A stretch of 64,000 nucleotides of DNA from positions 62,001 through 126,000 of the forward strand of contig NZ_JADMLH010000007.1 of the NCBI RefSeq assembly GCF_016464385.1, given 5' to 3'. The stretch's first letter is position 1; each line of letters starts with the position of its first letter. A model generated the notes under the pieces. That model was not told the origin of the DNA. It saw only the letters and a program-made list of their open reading frames with translations, and searched no databases. The position numbers and the translations under genes are program-made. This document shows, piece by piece, positions 17,590-26,088 of the stretch. The stretch comes from Nucisporomicrobium flavum (GTDB lineage Bacteria > Actinomycetota > Actinomycetes > Mycobacteriales > Micromonosporaceae).

Positions 17590-18555
17590 GTGGAACCCAC
17601 CCCCCGTCCCGCCGTCAGCATCGTCATCCCGACCCACACCGAGCAGCGCTGGGCGTCGCTCGTGCGGACCGTCGCCGCGGCCCGGTCGCAGGCCTACACG
17701 CCGGCCGAGATCGTCGTCGTGGTCGACCACAACCCCGCGCTGTACCGGCGGGCCCGCCGTGACCTCGGCGGCGTGACCGTCCTGGAGAACCTGTACGACC
17801 AGGGCGTCTCCGGCAACCGCAACACCGGCGCCTTCCACACCTCCACGTCATTGATCGCGTTCCTCGACGACGACGTGGTGATGGGACCGGACTGGCTGGG
17901 CAGCGTGGTCGCACCGTTCGCCGACCCGCGCGTGGTCGGCGCCGGCGGCGGCATCGCGCCGGCGTGGGAGGGCCCCGAGCCGCGGTGGATGCCCGAGGAG
18001 TTCCTGTGGGCCGTCGGCGGTTCGTACGCCGGCCTGCCCACCACCACCAGCCGGGTCCGCAACGTGTGGTCGGCCGGGATGGTCGTGCGTCGCGACACGT
18101 TCCTCGCGGTCGGCGGGTTCCGCACCGGCTTCGGCAAGCTCGGCAGCCAGAACCGCCCCGAGGACACCGAGCTGTGCCTGCGGATGAGCGCCCTGGGCGG
18201 CGGCCACTGGATGTACGTCCCCGAGGCCGTCATCCGCCACGAGGTGCCCCGGATCCGCTCCACCTTCGGCTGGTTCCTGCGGCGCTGCTACGCCGAGGGC
18301 CGCGGCAAGGTCGCGATGGCCGGCCTGCTCGACGGCTCCGAGAGCCTGGGCTCCGAGCGCGACTACCTGCGCTCGCTGCCGCGGGCGGTGGTCCGCAACC
18401 TCGCCGCCGCCGGCCGTGGCCGGGGCCTGCAGCACGCCCTCAAGGCCGGCGGGGTGCTCGCCGGCGTCGCCGCCGCCGGATGGGGCGGCGTCGTGGAGAC
18501 CCTGGCGGCCCGGCGCTCGGAGCGCCGCCTCGAGACGGCGGGAGCGACCCGATGA
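17590..18555 (+). CDS. Family 2 glycosyltransferase
   Basis: 321 residues: VSIVIPTHTEQR start of the GT-A fold, NRNTGAFHTSTSLIAFLDDDVV with the DDD metal site, GGFRTGFGKLGSQNRPEDTELCLR acceptor region. The GTG at 17590 has AGGAG eight bases upstream. Its stop overlaps the ATG of the next glycosyltransferase (ATGA), so they are made together. Probably builds a surface polysaccharide or glycolipid (inference). Confidence 0.9.
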   Translation: MEPTPRPAVSIVIPTHTEQRWASLVRTVAAARSQAYTPAEIVVVVDHNPALYRRARRDLGGVTVLENLYDQGVSGNRNTGAFHTSTSLIAFLDDDVVMGPDWLGSVVAPFADPRVVGAGGGIAPAWEGPEPRWMPEEFLWAVGGSYAGLPTTTSRVRNVWSAGMVVRRDTFLAVGGFRTGFGKLGSQNRPEDTELCLRMSALGGGHWMYVPEAVIRHEVPRIRSTFGWFLRRCYAEGRGKVAMAGLLDGSESLGSERDYLRSLPRAVVRNLAAAGRGRGLQHALKAGGVLAGVAAAGWGGVVETLAARRSERRLETAGATR

Positions 18556-19934
18556 CGAACGGAGTGCACGTGAACGGCAAGGTGTGGGAACCGGCCGCAC
18601 GGGCCGACGAGCTGATCACCGCCCCGGCCTTCGAGCCCAGCGGTGACGTGCTGCCCGCCACCGTGCTCGACGTCGACCTCGGCGACCCGCTGCCGGCGGT
18701 GGCCGCCGTCGCCCCGGACGGCCGGCGCGTGCAGCAGGCCTGGGTGCTCGTCCGCCTGTTCACCGAGCCGCTGGGCACCGTGCTGACCGGCGTACCGGAG
18801 CAGGGTCTGCGCCCCGCGGACCTGGCGGCGGCCATCGAGGCCGAGCTGGGCGACGCGCTGGCGCCGCGCCTGATCGACCTGGGGCTGGCCGGACTGCCGA
18901 TCGACGGGATCACGCCCGCGGCCGAGCCGGCGTTCCTGGCCCGCCGCCGCGAGGTGCTCGCCGACGCCCCGCCGATCACCGTGGTGATCTGCACCCGGGA
19001 GCGGCCCGGCGCGCTGGCCCGCTGCCTCGACAGCCTGCTCGCGCAGGACTACCCGGACTTCCGCGTGCTCGTGGTGGACAACGCCCCCGCGACCGACGCG
19101 ACCGCCGAGGTGGTTCGCTCGGCGGGCCGCCGCGGCCCGGTCACCTACCTGATGGAACCCAAGGGCGGCCTGTCCTTCGCCCGCAACGCGGCGGTCGCCG
19201 CCGCGCCCGGCGAGATCCTCGCCTGGATCGACGACGACGAGTACGCCGACCCGAACTGGCTCGCCGAGATCGCCCGCGCGCTGGCCGACCACCCGGAGGC
19301 CGACGTGGTCTCCGGCGTGATCGTCCCGGCCGAGCTGGAGACGCAGGCGCAGCTGTGGTTCGAGCAGTTCGGCGGGCACAGCAAGGGCCGCGGCTTCCGG
19401 CCGGACGTGTTCAGCCCGGCCACCGCGCACCGGCAGAGCCCGCTGTACCCGCTGCCACCGTTCGGCACCGGCGCCAACATGACGTTCCGTCCCGGTGTCA
19501 TCGAGCGGATCGGCGGCTGGGACACCGCGCTGGGCGCCGGCACCCCGGCCATGGGCTCCGAGGACACCCTCGCGTTCACCCAGGTGCTGGTCGGCGGCGG
19601 CACGATCGTCTACCAGCCCACCGCGGTGACGCACCACTACCACCGGCGCGACTTCGAGGGCCTGCACAAGCAGATGGTCGGGTACGGCGCCGGGCTGACC
19701 GCCGCGTACACGAGCCTGCTGATGAAGCGCCCCGGGCTGCTCTGGCCGCTGCTGCGGCTGGCGCCGGGCGCGCTCCGCGACCTCACCAGCAAGGACAGCC
19801 TGCGGGTGTCGACCCTGCGCGAGGACTTCCCCCGGGAGCTGCTGACCGCCAACCGGCGCGGCATGCTGGCGGGACCGCGCGCGTACCTGAAAGGCCGTCG
19901 CGCCGCCCGCGCGAAGGTCCGGAGCGGCCGCTGA
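18552..19934 (+). CDS. Family 2 glycosyltransferase with N-terminal extension
   Basis: 460 residues. An N-terminal extension of about 140 residues with no recognised motif precedes a GT-A domain: ITVVICTRERPGALARCLDSL, VVDNAP, WIDDDEYADPNW (metal site), GTGANMTFRPGVIERIGGWD and GSEDTLAFTQVL. It begins by overlapping the previous gene as ATGA. The extension may be an acceptor or partner domain. Part of the 16.4-23.9 kb operon. Confidence 0.9.
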   Translation: MTNGVHVNGKVWEPAARADELITAPAFEPSGDVLPATVLDVDLGDPLPAVAAVAPDGRRVQQAWVLVRLFTEPLGTVLTGVPEQGLRPADLAAAIEAELGDALAPRLIDLGLAGLPIDGITPAAEPAFLARRREVLADAPPITVVICTRERPGALARCLDSLLAQDYPDFRVLVVDNAPATDATAEVVRSAGRRGPVTYLMEPKGGLSFARNAAVAAAPGEILAWIDDDEYADPNWLAEIARALADHPEADVVSGVIVPAELETQAQLWFEQFGGHSKGRGFRPDVFSPATAHRQSPLYPLPPFGTGANMTFRPGVIERIGGWDTALGAGTPAMGSEDTLAFTQVLVGGGTIVYQPTAVTHHYHRRDFEGLHKQMVGYGAGLTAAYTSLLMKRPGLLWPLLRLAPGALRDLTSKDSLRVSTLREDFPRELLTANRRGMLAGPRAYLKGRRAARAKVRSGR

Positions 19935-20046
19935 TCGTGCTGACTCCGCCGTTCACCGGACAGCCGCCCGCGCACGGGGCATTCTCGGTGCATATGTGGC
20001 TGAAGGTGAGCATCCGGCGCGCCGCCCGTCCAGGGGCGGCCGCCGG

Positions 20047-22992
20047 ATGCTGACCGTGCCCGACCCCCGGCCCGACGAGCCGGCCGGGCGACCCGCCGTA
20101 CCCATGACCTCGATCCAGCAGTACGAGGCCCCGAGCGAGGCCGCCGAGCCCGCCGGTGCCCCCGACGACGCCGCGGAGGCCGAACCGATGGCTGAGCAGC
20201 GCGCGGCCGAGCCGGCGCAGGCCCCCGACGACGCCGGCGCGCGGCCCACGGCCGGCCCGGACCCCCGGCCGGCCACCGGCCCTGACGCCCGGCCGACCGG
20301 CGGCTCGGCCGCCCAGCCGGCCACCGGCCCGGACGGCCGGCCGACTACCGGCGCGGACACGCGCACAGCGGCCGGCCCGGACAAGCGCACGGCGGCCGGC
20401 CCGGACGCGCGGCCGGCGCGGGCTGTCGCGCGGGTTCGCCCCGCCACGCCCGCCGGCGCGGATGCCAAGGCCGCAGCCGACGTCCAGACGACGTCCGGCG
20501 TCCCGCCGAAGCCGATCCCCGGCCCCGCGCCGACGGCCGAGGCCGTGGATAAAACGGACGCCGAGGAACAAAAAGACGTGAAGTCTCGACCTCAGGTAGA
20601 GGGTGAGGACGACGAGTCTCAGCCTGAGGTCGAGGGTGAGACCACCGATCCTGAGCTGACCGCGGTCATCAACCTGCCCGAGGACAGCCCTGCCGACAGC
20701 GAAGCCGACGACGGCGGCGATGAGGGCGGGGACGTCGAGGGCGGGGATCCCGAGAAGACGGCCGTCATCCGCGTCCCCTCCCCCGAGGAGACGATGGTCA
20801 TCCAGCTGCCCGAGGCCCCCGCGGGCCACCCGGGCGACGAAACGGTCGTCATCACACCGGCCACCCGCCAGGCAGCCGCCGACGAGACCGTCGTCATCAA
20901 GGCGCCGACCCGCGACCGGCCCGCCGACGAGACCGTCGTGATCAAGGCGCCCGGCCGTCAGGACTCGCCCGCCGACGAGACCGTGGTGATCCTGAGCCGG
21001 CCCGCGGACGAGACCGTCGCGTTGCCCGCCGGCACCGTCGCGCCGCCCAGCGAGGTGGTCACCGCGCTCATCCCGGTGGTGCCCGGCCGCAAGGACGGCA
21101 AGCGCACCGCGGCCGCCGCCCCACGCGACCCGGGCCGCAAGCCGAAGCCGGCCCGGCCGCGCCGGGAACCCCTCGACCTGGGTCACGCTCCGGCGGTCCT
21201 GACCATCTCGGCGCTGGGCGTGCTCATGGTGGCGCTCGCGTACGCCGGCGGCCGCGTCGACACTGGCAACGCGCCCTTCGCGTACTGGGGCGGTCAGGTC
21301 GTCGTCTTCACGCCAGTGGTCGTCCGCCTGCTCAGCCGCCGGATGGCCGGTGCGGCGGAGTCGTTCGTGCTGGTCATGGGGCTGGCGCTGAACCAGTACC
21401 TGCTGAAGTGGATGTACAGCCCGGACCAGTTCCGGTTCCCCGACGAGCTGCAGCACTGGCTCGCGACGACGATCATCGTGCAGTCGGGGGAGCTGTTCCA
21501 GCCGAACCCGGCGCTGCCCCCGGCCGTGCACTTCCCCGGCCTGGCCGAGATGGGTGCGGCGGTCACCTCGATGACCGGGCTGCCCGTGACGGCCGCCGGG
21601 GTCATCGTCGCGGGCGTGGCGCACCTCGTGTTCGTGGCGGTGCTGTTCTCCGCGGTGCTGCGCGCCAGCAACTCACCCGCGGTGGCGGGCGTGTGCTGTG
21701 CGACGTACGCGACAGCCCTGCACTATCTGTTCTTCAACTCGATGTTCCTCTACCAGACCGCGGCGCTGCCGTTCTTCATGCTGGCGATCTGGGCGACCCG
21801 GCGGTGGCGGACCGAGGGCGGATGGCCGTTCCTCACGCTGGCGATCTGCTGTGCCGGGCTCACCACGGTCAGCCACCACGTCACGGCCTTCGCGCTGGTG
21901 CTGACGCTCACGTTGCTGGCCGTCGCCGAGCTGGTCGTGCAGAAGCCGCGGCGGTGGAGCGCGCTGATCATGCCCGCCGTCGCCGCCGCCGTGGTCGCGT
22001 TGTGGCTGCTCACCGTGGCCCGCGACGTCGTCGGCTACCTCGAAGCGCCGGTCGAGCAGGTCGGGCGCACGATCTCCGACCTGGTCAACGGCCGCGAGCA
22101 GGCCGCGTCGACGACCGCGGCGGTCAGCGTCGGTCAGCTGGTCGTGCAGGGCACCGGCCTGCTCGGGCTCTTCGTGCTCTACGTCGCCCTGGTCCGCGAC
22201 ATGATCCAGCGGCACGACCGGGACACCTGGCGCTGGGCGGCGGTGGCCGGCGGCGCGATCTTCTTCGCCGGCAACGGGGTGCGCTTCCTGGGCCAGAACG
22301 GCCCGGAGATCGCCGGGCGGCTGTCCACGTTCACGTACGTGCCGATCTCGATCCTGGCCGCGATCGCGCTGGTGCGGGGCGTGCAGATCATCCCGGCCAA
22401 GGACGCCGAGGGGCACCGCTGGCGGGCCGCGCCGCCCGCGATCGACGTGATCGCGCCGGGCGGCTGGAACCTCTACAGCCGCGTCGCCGCCGGCTCCGCG
22501 ATGATCACCCTGCTGATGATCGGCGCCCGGGCCGGCGGGTGGCCGCCGCTCGGGTCGATCCTGCCGGGACCGTACCTGGCCGGGGGTTTCGAGCGGTCGG
22601 TCGACGCGTACGGCGTGGACGCGGCCGACTGGGAGCACCGCGCGCTGGGCCCGGGGAACCGGATCGGCGGGGACGTCACGTCGGTGTCGCTGGCCTCCAC
22701 GTACGGCCGCCAGGACCCGGTCCGCGAGGTCGGCTCGCTGTACTACGCCGACCAGTGGGGCCTGGAGCAGGACCGTCTGGTCGGCGACCTCGCGATCGAG
22801 TACCTGGTGGTGGACCGGCGCCTGTCCGAGCAGCTGCCCGAGGGCGAGGCGTACTTCGAGAACGACCCGAACGCCGGCTCGATCACCCGGCCGCTGACCG
22901 CGACGCAGATCTCGAAGTTCGACTCGCTGACCGAGGTGGACCGCCTGTACGACAACGGCACCGTCCGCATCTACCGCATGGGGGTCCAGTGA
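20047..22992 (+). CDS. Polytopic membrane protein with long repetitive cytoplasmic tail
   Basis: About 981 residues. The first 380 are low-complexity and hydrophilic: degenerate TGPDARP-type decapeptide repeats, then an acidic part with nine Thr-containing motifs (ETVVI and variants). The rest has roughly 12 hydrophobic helices, including FPDELQHW and HVTAFALVLTLTLLAVAELV, like DUF2029/GT-C or polymer-handling membrane proteins, with a final extracytoplasmic domain. The start is uncertain: ATG 20047 has a GGGGCGG site; GTG 19996 and ATG 20104 are alternatives. Its stop overlaps the next gene (GTGA). Likely glycan assembly or export. Confidence 0.75.
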   Translation: MLTVPDPRPDEPAGRPAVPMTSIQQYEAPSEAAEPAGAPDDAAEAEPMAEQRAAEPAQAPDDAGARPTAGPDPRPATGPDARPTGGSAAQPATGPDGRPTTGADTRTAAGPDKRTAAGPDARPARAVARVRPATPAGADAKAAADVQTTSGVPPKPIPGPAPTAEAVDKTDAEEQKDVKSRPQVEGEDDESQPEVEGETTDPELTAVINLPEDSPADSEADDGGDEGGDVEGGDPEKTAVIRVPSPEETMVIQLPEAPAGHPGDETVVITPATRQAAADETVVIKAPTRDRPADETVVIKAPGRQDSPADETVVILSRPADETVALPAGTVAPPSEVVTALIPVVPGRKDGKRTAAAAPRDPGRKPKPARPRREPLDLGHAPAVLTISALGVLMVALAYAGGRVDTGNAPFAYWGGQVVVFTPVVVRLLSRRMAGAAESFVLVMGLALNQYLLKWMYSPDQFRFPDELQHWLATTIIVQSGELFQPNPALPPAVHFPGLAEMGAAVTSMTGLPVTAAGVIVAGVAHLVFVAVLFSAVLRASNSPAVAGVCCATYATALHYLFFNSMFLYQTAALPFFMLAIWATRRWRTEGGWPFLTLAICCAGLTTVSHHVTAFALVLTLTLLAVAELVVQKPRRWSALIMPAVAAAVVALWLLTVARDVVGYLEAPVEQVGRTISDLVNGREQAASTTAAVSVGQLVVQGTGLLGLFVLYVALVRDMIQRHDRDTWRWAAVAGGAIFFAGNGVRFLGQNGPEIAGRLSTFTYVPISILAAIALVRGVQIIPAKDAEGHRWRAAPPAIDVIAPGGWNLYSRVAAGSAMITLLMIGARAGGWPPLGSILPGPYLAGGFERSVDAYGVDAADWEHRALGPGNRIGGDVTSVSLASTYGRQDPVREVGSLYYADQWGLEQDRLVGDLAIEYLVVDRRLSEQLPEGEAYFENDPNAGSITRPLTATQISKFDSLTEVDRLYDNGTVRIYRMGVQ
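20653..21072 (+). repeat. Tandem Thr-x-x-Ile coding repeats
   Basis: Nine in-frame motifs: ELTAVI, EKTAVI, EETMVI, DETVVI four times, DETVAL and VVTALI. Spacing is irregular and the linkers are Pro/Asp-rich, so it is a set of short linear motifs rather than a folded repeat. pThr with Ile at +3 is the classic FHA-domain ligand. Confidence 0.75.
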
Positions 22993-23891
22993 CCGGCACC
23001 GCGCTGCTCCCCCGGATCCTCGCGGCGGTGACCGTGGCGGCCGGCGCGGCCGTGCTGGCGGGGCCGCTGCCGCTGACCGTCGCGGGCGGGCTGCTGCTCG
23101 GGTTCGTGCTGCCCGGCATGGCGCTGACCGGGGCGCTGTTCCGCGGCCGCGAGCTCACCGCCGTCGAACGCATCACGCTCGCGCCGGCGCTGAGCGCGGC
23201 GGTGCTGGTGGTCTCCGGCCTGGTCATCCACGTGTGCCGGCTCCGGCTGGACCGGGTGTCGTGGACGGTCGCCACGGCCGCGGTGACGCTGCTCGCGCTG
23301 CTCGTCCCGGCGCTGCTGCCTCGCGGGGTGCCCGCCGAGGCGCCGGCCGCGGAGGACGAACCCGGTCCGGCGGCGGCACCGCCCCCGCGCCTCCAGCTCG
23401 CCCAGCGCGACGTGGCCGTCATCGCCGAGGCGCGCACCGTGGTCATGTCCGTGGTGCCGCCGGAGGACGAGGAGCACGTCGCCGCCGAGGAGAAGGCCCG
23501 CCGCGGCCGCCTCGTACGCCAGCTCCTGCCGCTGGTGCTCGTGCTCGCGGTGCTCGGCGGGGCGAGCTGGCTGTCGTTCGGTACGTCGCGGGAGACCTTC
23601 GAGACGACGGTGACCGCGTTGTCGGCGGCGCCCTCGGGCCCGGTGGACTCGGCGGGCAACCGTACGGTGCCGGTTTCGGTGTCGGGGCTGGTCCGCGCGG
23701 ACGGCCCGTACACGCTGGCCGTCACCGGGCCGACGGGCGCCTCCGTGGCGCGCCGGCTGATCTCGGTGACCGGCGAAGGCACGTGGACCGAGAGCCTTAC
23801 TCTGCCGGGCGCGCAGCGGCTGACGGTGACCCTGTTCCGCGCGGGCGAGACGTCGCCCTACCGCACCCTGTACATCAGCGCCGTCGATTGA
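22989..23891 (+). CDS. Membrane protein with C-terminal extracytoplasmic domain
   Basis: 300 residues: three or four N-terminal hydrophobic helices, a charged loop of about 60 residues (EDEPGPAAAPPPRLQLAQRD), another helix near residue 180 (RQLLPLVLVLAVLGGASWL), then a beta-rich domain of about 110 residues. It resembles DUF1616-type proteins. It overlaps the previous gene (GTGA) and is probably its partner. Its final codons GTC GAT TGA run into the end of the IS200/IS605 element, so the stop is supplied by the insertion and the native C-terminus may have been longer. Confidence 0.75.
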   Translation: MTGTALLPRILAAVTVAAGAAVLAGPLPLTVAGGLLLGFVLPGMALTGALFRGRELTAVERITLAPALSAAVLVVSGLVIHVCRLRLDRVSWTVATAAVTLLALLVPALLPRGVPAEAPAAEDEPGPAAAPPPRLQLAQRDVAVIAEARTVVMSVVPPEDEEHVAAEEKARRGRLVRQLLPLVLVLAVLGGASWLSFGTSRETFETTVTALSAAPSGPVDSAGNRTVPVSVSGLVRADGPYTLAVTGPTGASVARRLISVTGEGTWTESLTLPGAQRLTVTLFRAGETSPYRTLYISAVD

Positions 23892-25137
23892 CATCCTCTC
23901 CGCCCTGAAGGACGGAGATTCCCTCCACGCTGCGCGTGGAACACGCGGCGTCCGGGTGGGTTACCGCTTCGCCGCGCGGTGCCGGAACACGTTCCGGTCT
24001 TACCTGCGCTCCACGGTCGTTTGAGTTGTCCGCCTGCCCGGCGGCCAACACGTTCAGCGCAGCGTTGACGTCCCGGTCGTGGGCTGCTCCGCAGGGGCAG
24101 TCCCACGCCCGGACGTTGAGCGCCATCTTGTCGTTGATCCGGCCACACGCCGAGCACATCCGGGTGGACGGGAAGAACCGGTCCACCCGTCCGAAGGTGC
24201 GCCCGTACCTCGCGGCCTTGTACTCCAGCATGCCGGTGAAGCCGGCCCACCCGGCGTCATGCACCGACTTGGCGAGCCGGGTCCGGCCGAGACCGACGAC
24301 GCACAGGTCCTCGATGTACACCGCTTGGTTCTCGCGGATGATCCGTGTCGAGAGTTTGTGCTGCCAGTCCCGCCGGGTGTCGGCCACCCGCGCGTGAGCG
24401 CGGGCAACCTGCACGACGGCCTTCTTGCGGTTCTGACTCCCGCGCTGCCTGCGCGAGACAGCCTGCTGCAGCCGCTTGAGCTTGCGGGCCGCACGGCGCA
24501 GAAACTTCGGGGCGCTCACCTTCGTCCCGTCGGACATCACCGCGAAGTGCGTCAAGCCCAGGTCGATACCAACCTCGGAGTCGACCGTCGGCAACGCCTC
24601 GTCGCCGGTCTGCACGACGAACGAGGCGAAGTACCGCCCGGCCGCGTCCCGGATGATCGCCACGGACGACGGGTCCGAGGGCAGCGTCCGTGACCACCGG
24701 ACGTGCAGGTCGCCGATCTTCGGCAACCTGAGACGGCCGTTGTCCAGCACCTTGAACCGGGAGTTCTTCGTGAACCGGATGGCCTGCCGGTTGTCCTTGC
24801 GGGACCGGAACCGGGGCGGGGCCACCTTGCGGCCCTCACGCTTGCCGGTGACCGAAGCGAAGAAGTTGCGGTACGCCGTGTTCAGGTCCGCCAGGGCCTG
24901 CTGCAACACCACGGCCGAGACTTCACCCAGCCACGCCCGAGCAGGCGTCAGCTTCGCCTCGGTGATCAGACGGCGCGACAACTCCCCGTCGGAGATGTAC
25001 TTCTCATCGTTCTCGCGGGCCTGCTGACGCAGGCGCAGCCCGTCGTTGAACACCACCCGCGCACACCCGAACGCCCGCGCCAGCTCGATCTGCTGGCCGG
25101 GCGTCGGGTAGACGCGGAAGTTGTAACGAAGCTGCAC
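23875..25137 (-). CDS. tnpB: TnpB, RNA-guided nuclease of IS200/IS605 family
   Basis: About 420 residues. The N-terminus VQLRYNFRVYPTPGQQIELA is family-typical. The RuvC triad is visible: Asp in GIDLGLTHFA, Glu in VYIEDLCVVGL, Asp in AHDRDVNAALNVL. A zinc ribbon CSACGR...CPCG lies between. TnpB cuts DNA guided by an RNA from the element's right end. GTG 25137 is used; ATG 25164 would add nine residues. The reading frame continues through the right-end hairpin and stops 15 bases into the neighbouring gene. It appears intact although the partner tnpA is broken. Confidence 0.93.
   Translation of the reverse strand: MQLRYNFRVYPTPGQQIELARAFGCARVVFNDGLRLRQQARENDEKYISDGELSRRLITEAKLTPARAWLGEVSAVVLQQALADLNTAYRNFFASVTGKREGRKVAPPRFRSRKDNRQAIRFTKNSRFKVLDNGRLRLPKIGDLHVRWSRTLPSDPSSVAIIRDAAGRYFASFVVQTGDEALPTVDSEVGIDLGLTHFAVMSDGTKVSAPKFLRRAARKLKRLQQAVSRRQRGSQNRKKAVVQVARAHARVADTRRDWQHKLSTRIIRENQAVYIEDLCVVGLGRTRLAKSVHDAGWAGFTGMLEYKAARYGRTFGRVDRFFPSTRMCSACGRINDKMALNVRAWDCPCGAAHDRDVNAALNVLAAGQADNSNDRGAQVRPERVPAPRGEAVTHPDAACSTRSVEGISVLQGGEDVNRRR
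23889..24040 (-). ncRNA. Putative TnpB guide (omega/re) RNA
   Basis: By analogy with studied IS200/IS605 elements, the 3' end of tnpB plus the right-end hairpin (23897-23918) forms the scaffold of the guide RNA, and bases beyond the right end give the guide. Boundaries here are inferred, not seen. Confidence 0.35.
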
Positions 25138-25162
25138 GGGACACACTGTGCCATGTTGGTTC

Positions 25163-25452
25163 ATGGCTGAACTTGCAGGCATCCGCACTGGTAGGCCCGG
25201 TGTTTCCGCGATGCATGTTCACGTGGTTATCGTGACGAAGTTCCGGCACAAGGGGTTCGCGGACCGGCACCCGACCCGGTGCGCCACTACTACCGGGCCA
25301 ACAAACTCTGGTCAGGCTCGTACTTCGCCGGGTCTGTCAGCGGCGCACCGCTGAGCGTCGTCAAGCAGTACATCGAGCAGCAGAACCGTCCCGGTCAAGA
25401 CACTGCTCGGGCCTGGCGGCCCTCCCAGCGCGGGCCTACACCCCCGGCCTGA
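25163..25452 (+). pseudogene. tnpA: tnpA remnant (Y1 HUH transposase), internally deleted
   Basis: The start encodes MAELAGIRTGRPGVSA then HVHVVIVTKFRHKGFADRH, the N-terminus of IS200-type TnpA. The frame then changes and the C-terminus RHYYRANKLWSGSYFAGS, then VSGAPLSVVKQYIEQQNRP, follows at about 25282. The middle, including the HUH pair and its surroundings, is missing and the two parts are out of frame. A working TnpA is about 130-140 residues, so this copy cannot move on its own. Confidence 0.85.
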
Positions 25453-25497
25453 AGGCCGGAGCACCGGCCCGCATTCCGGTAGCGGCATGATGGGCGC

Positions 25498-26088
25498 GTG
25501 ACCGGTGGATATCTGAAGGGGCGGATCCGCCGGGAGGACATCATCGCGGCGGCCGTGGCGGTGTACGCGGAGGCCGGCTATCACGGCTCGTCGCTGCGGG
25601 AGATCGCCAAGCGCGCCGGCATCACCCATGCCGGGCTGCTGTACTACTTCCCCACCAAGGAGGCGCTGCTCGCCGCGGTGCTGGAGCGCCGGGACGCCGA
25701 GAACGTGGAGCGGGAGCGGCTGGCGATCCCGCCGGGGCTGGATTTCCTGCGGCACATGCTGGCGCTGGCCGCGCACAACGTCCGGCACCGCGGGATGGTC
25801 GACCTGTATTCGCGGCTGGCCGCCGAGGCTGTCGCGCCGAGCCACCCGGCCCACGACTACTTCGCCCGGCACTATGCGGTCGCGCGCGAGCACGCCGAGT
25901 TGTCGTTCCGGGCGGTGGCCGAGGCAGGCGGGCTGCGCGCGGGGGTCGATCCCGCCCAGGCGGGGCTGTGTTTCGTGGCGCTGATGGACGGCCTGCAGGT
26001 GCAGTGGCTGACCGGCCCGAAGCGCGTCGACCTCGTCGCCGCGATGCGCTTCTACCTGGAGGGCGTGCTCACGGTCCCGCTGGAGTGA
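25498..26088 (+). CDS. TetR-family transcriptional regulator
   Basis: 196 residues. N-terminal TetR HTH: IIAAAVAVYAEAGYHGSSLREIAKRAG then ITHAGLLYYFPTKEALLAAVLERRD. The C-terminal ligand domain is of the TetR_C type. The GTG start lies about 25-40 bases from the IS left end, so the insertion probably altered its promoter. Its 3' end overlaps the convergent LysR gene by 37 bases. No adjacent target gene is evident. Confidence 0.9.
   Translation: MTGGYLKGRIRREDIIAAAVAVYAEAGYHGSSLREIAKRAGITHAGLLYYFPTKEALLAAVLERRDAENVERERLAIPPGLDFLRHMLALAAHNVRHRGMVDLYSRLAAEAVAPSHPAHDYFARHYAVAREHAELSFRAVAEAGGLRAGVDPAQAGLCFVALMDGLQVQWLTGPKRVDLVAAMRFYLEGVLTVPLE

Larger units (their letters stand above)
23889..25475 (-). 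mobile_element. IS200/IS605-type insertion sequence
   Basis: Carries tnpB (minus) and a damaged tnpA (plus), divergently arranged. Both ends have short hairpins with a TGAA loop on the plus strand: 23897-23918 at the right end (CTCCGcCC/GGaCGGAG) and 25444-25459 at the left end (CCGGCC/GGCCGG). There are no terminal inverted repeats or target duplication, as expected for the family. The right end on the minus strand finishes about GGAGGATGTCAA. The exact left boundary is uncertain. It lies between a glycan-cluster membrane gene and a TetR gene. Confidence 0.85.

Noticed and set aside
20260-20430. Short tandem repeats that at first look like a CRISPR or satellite array
   Set aside because: The repeats are degenerate, in frame and encode TGPDARP-type peptides; there are no unique spacers of constant length.
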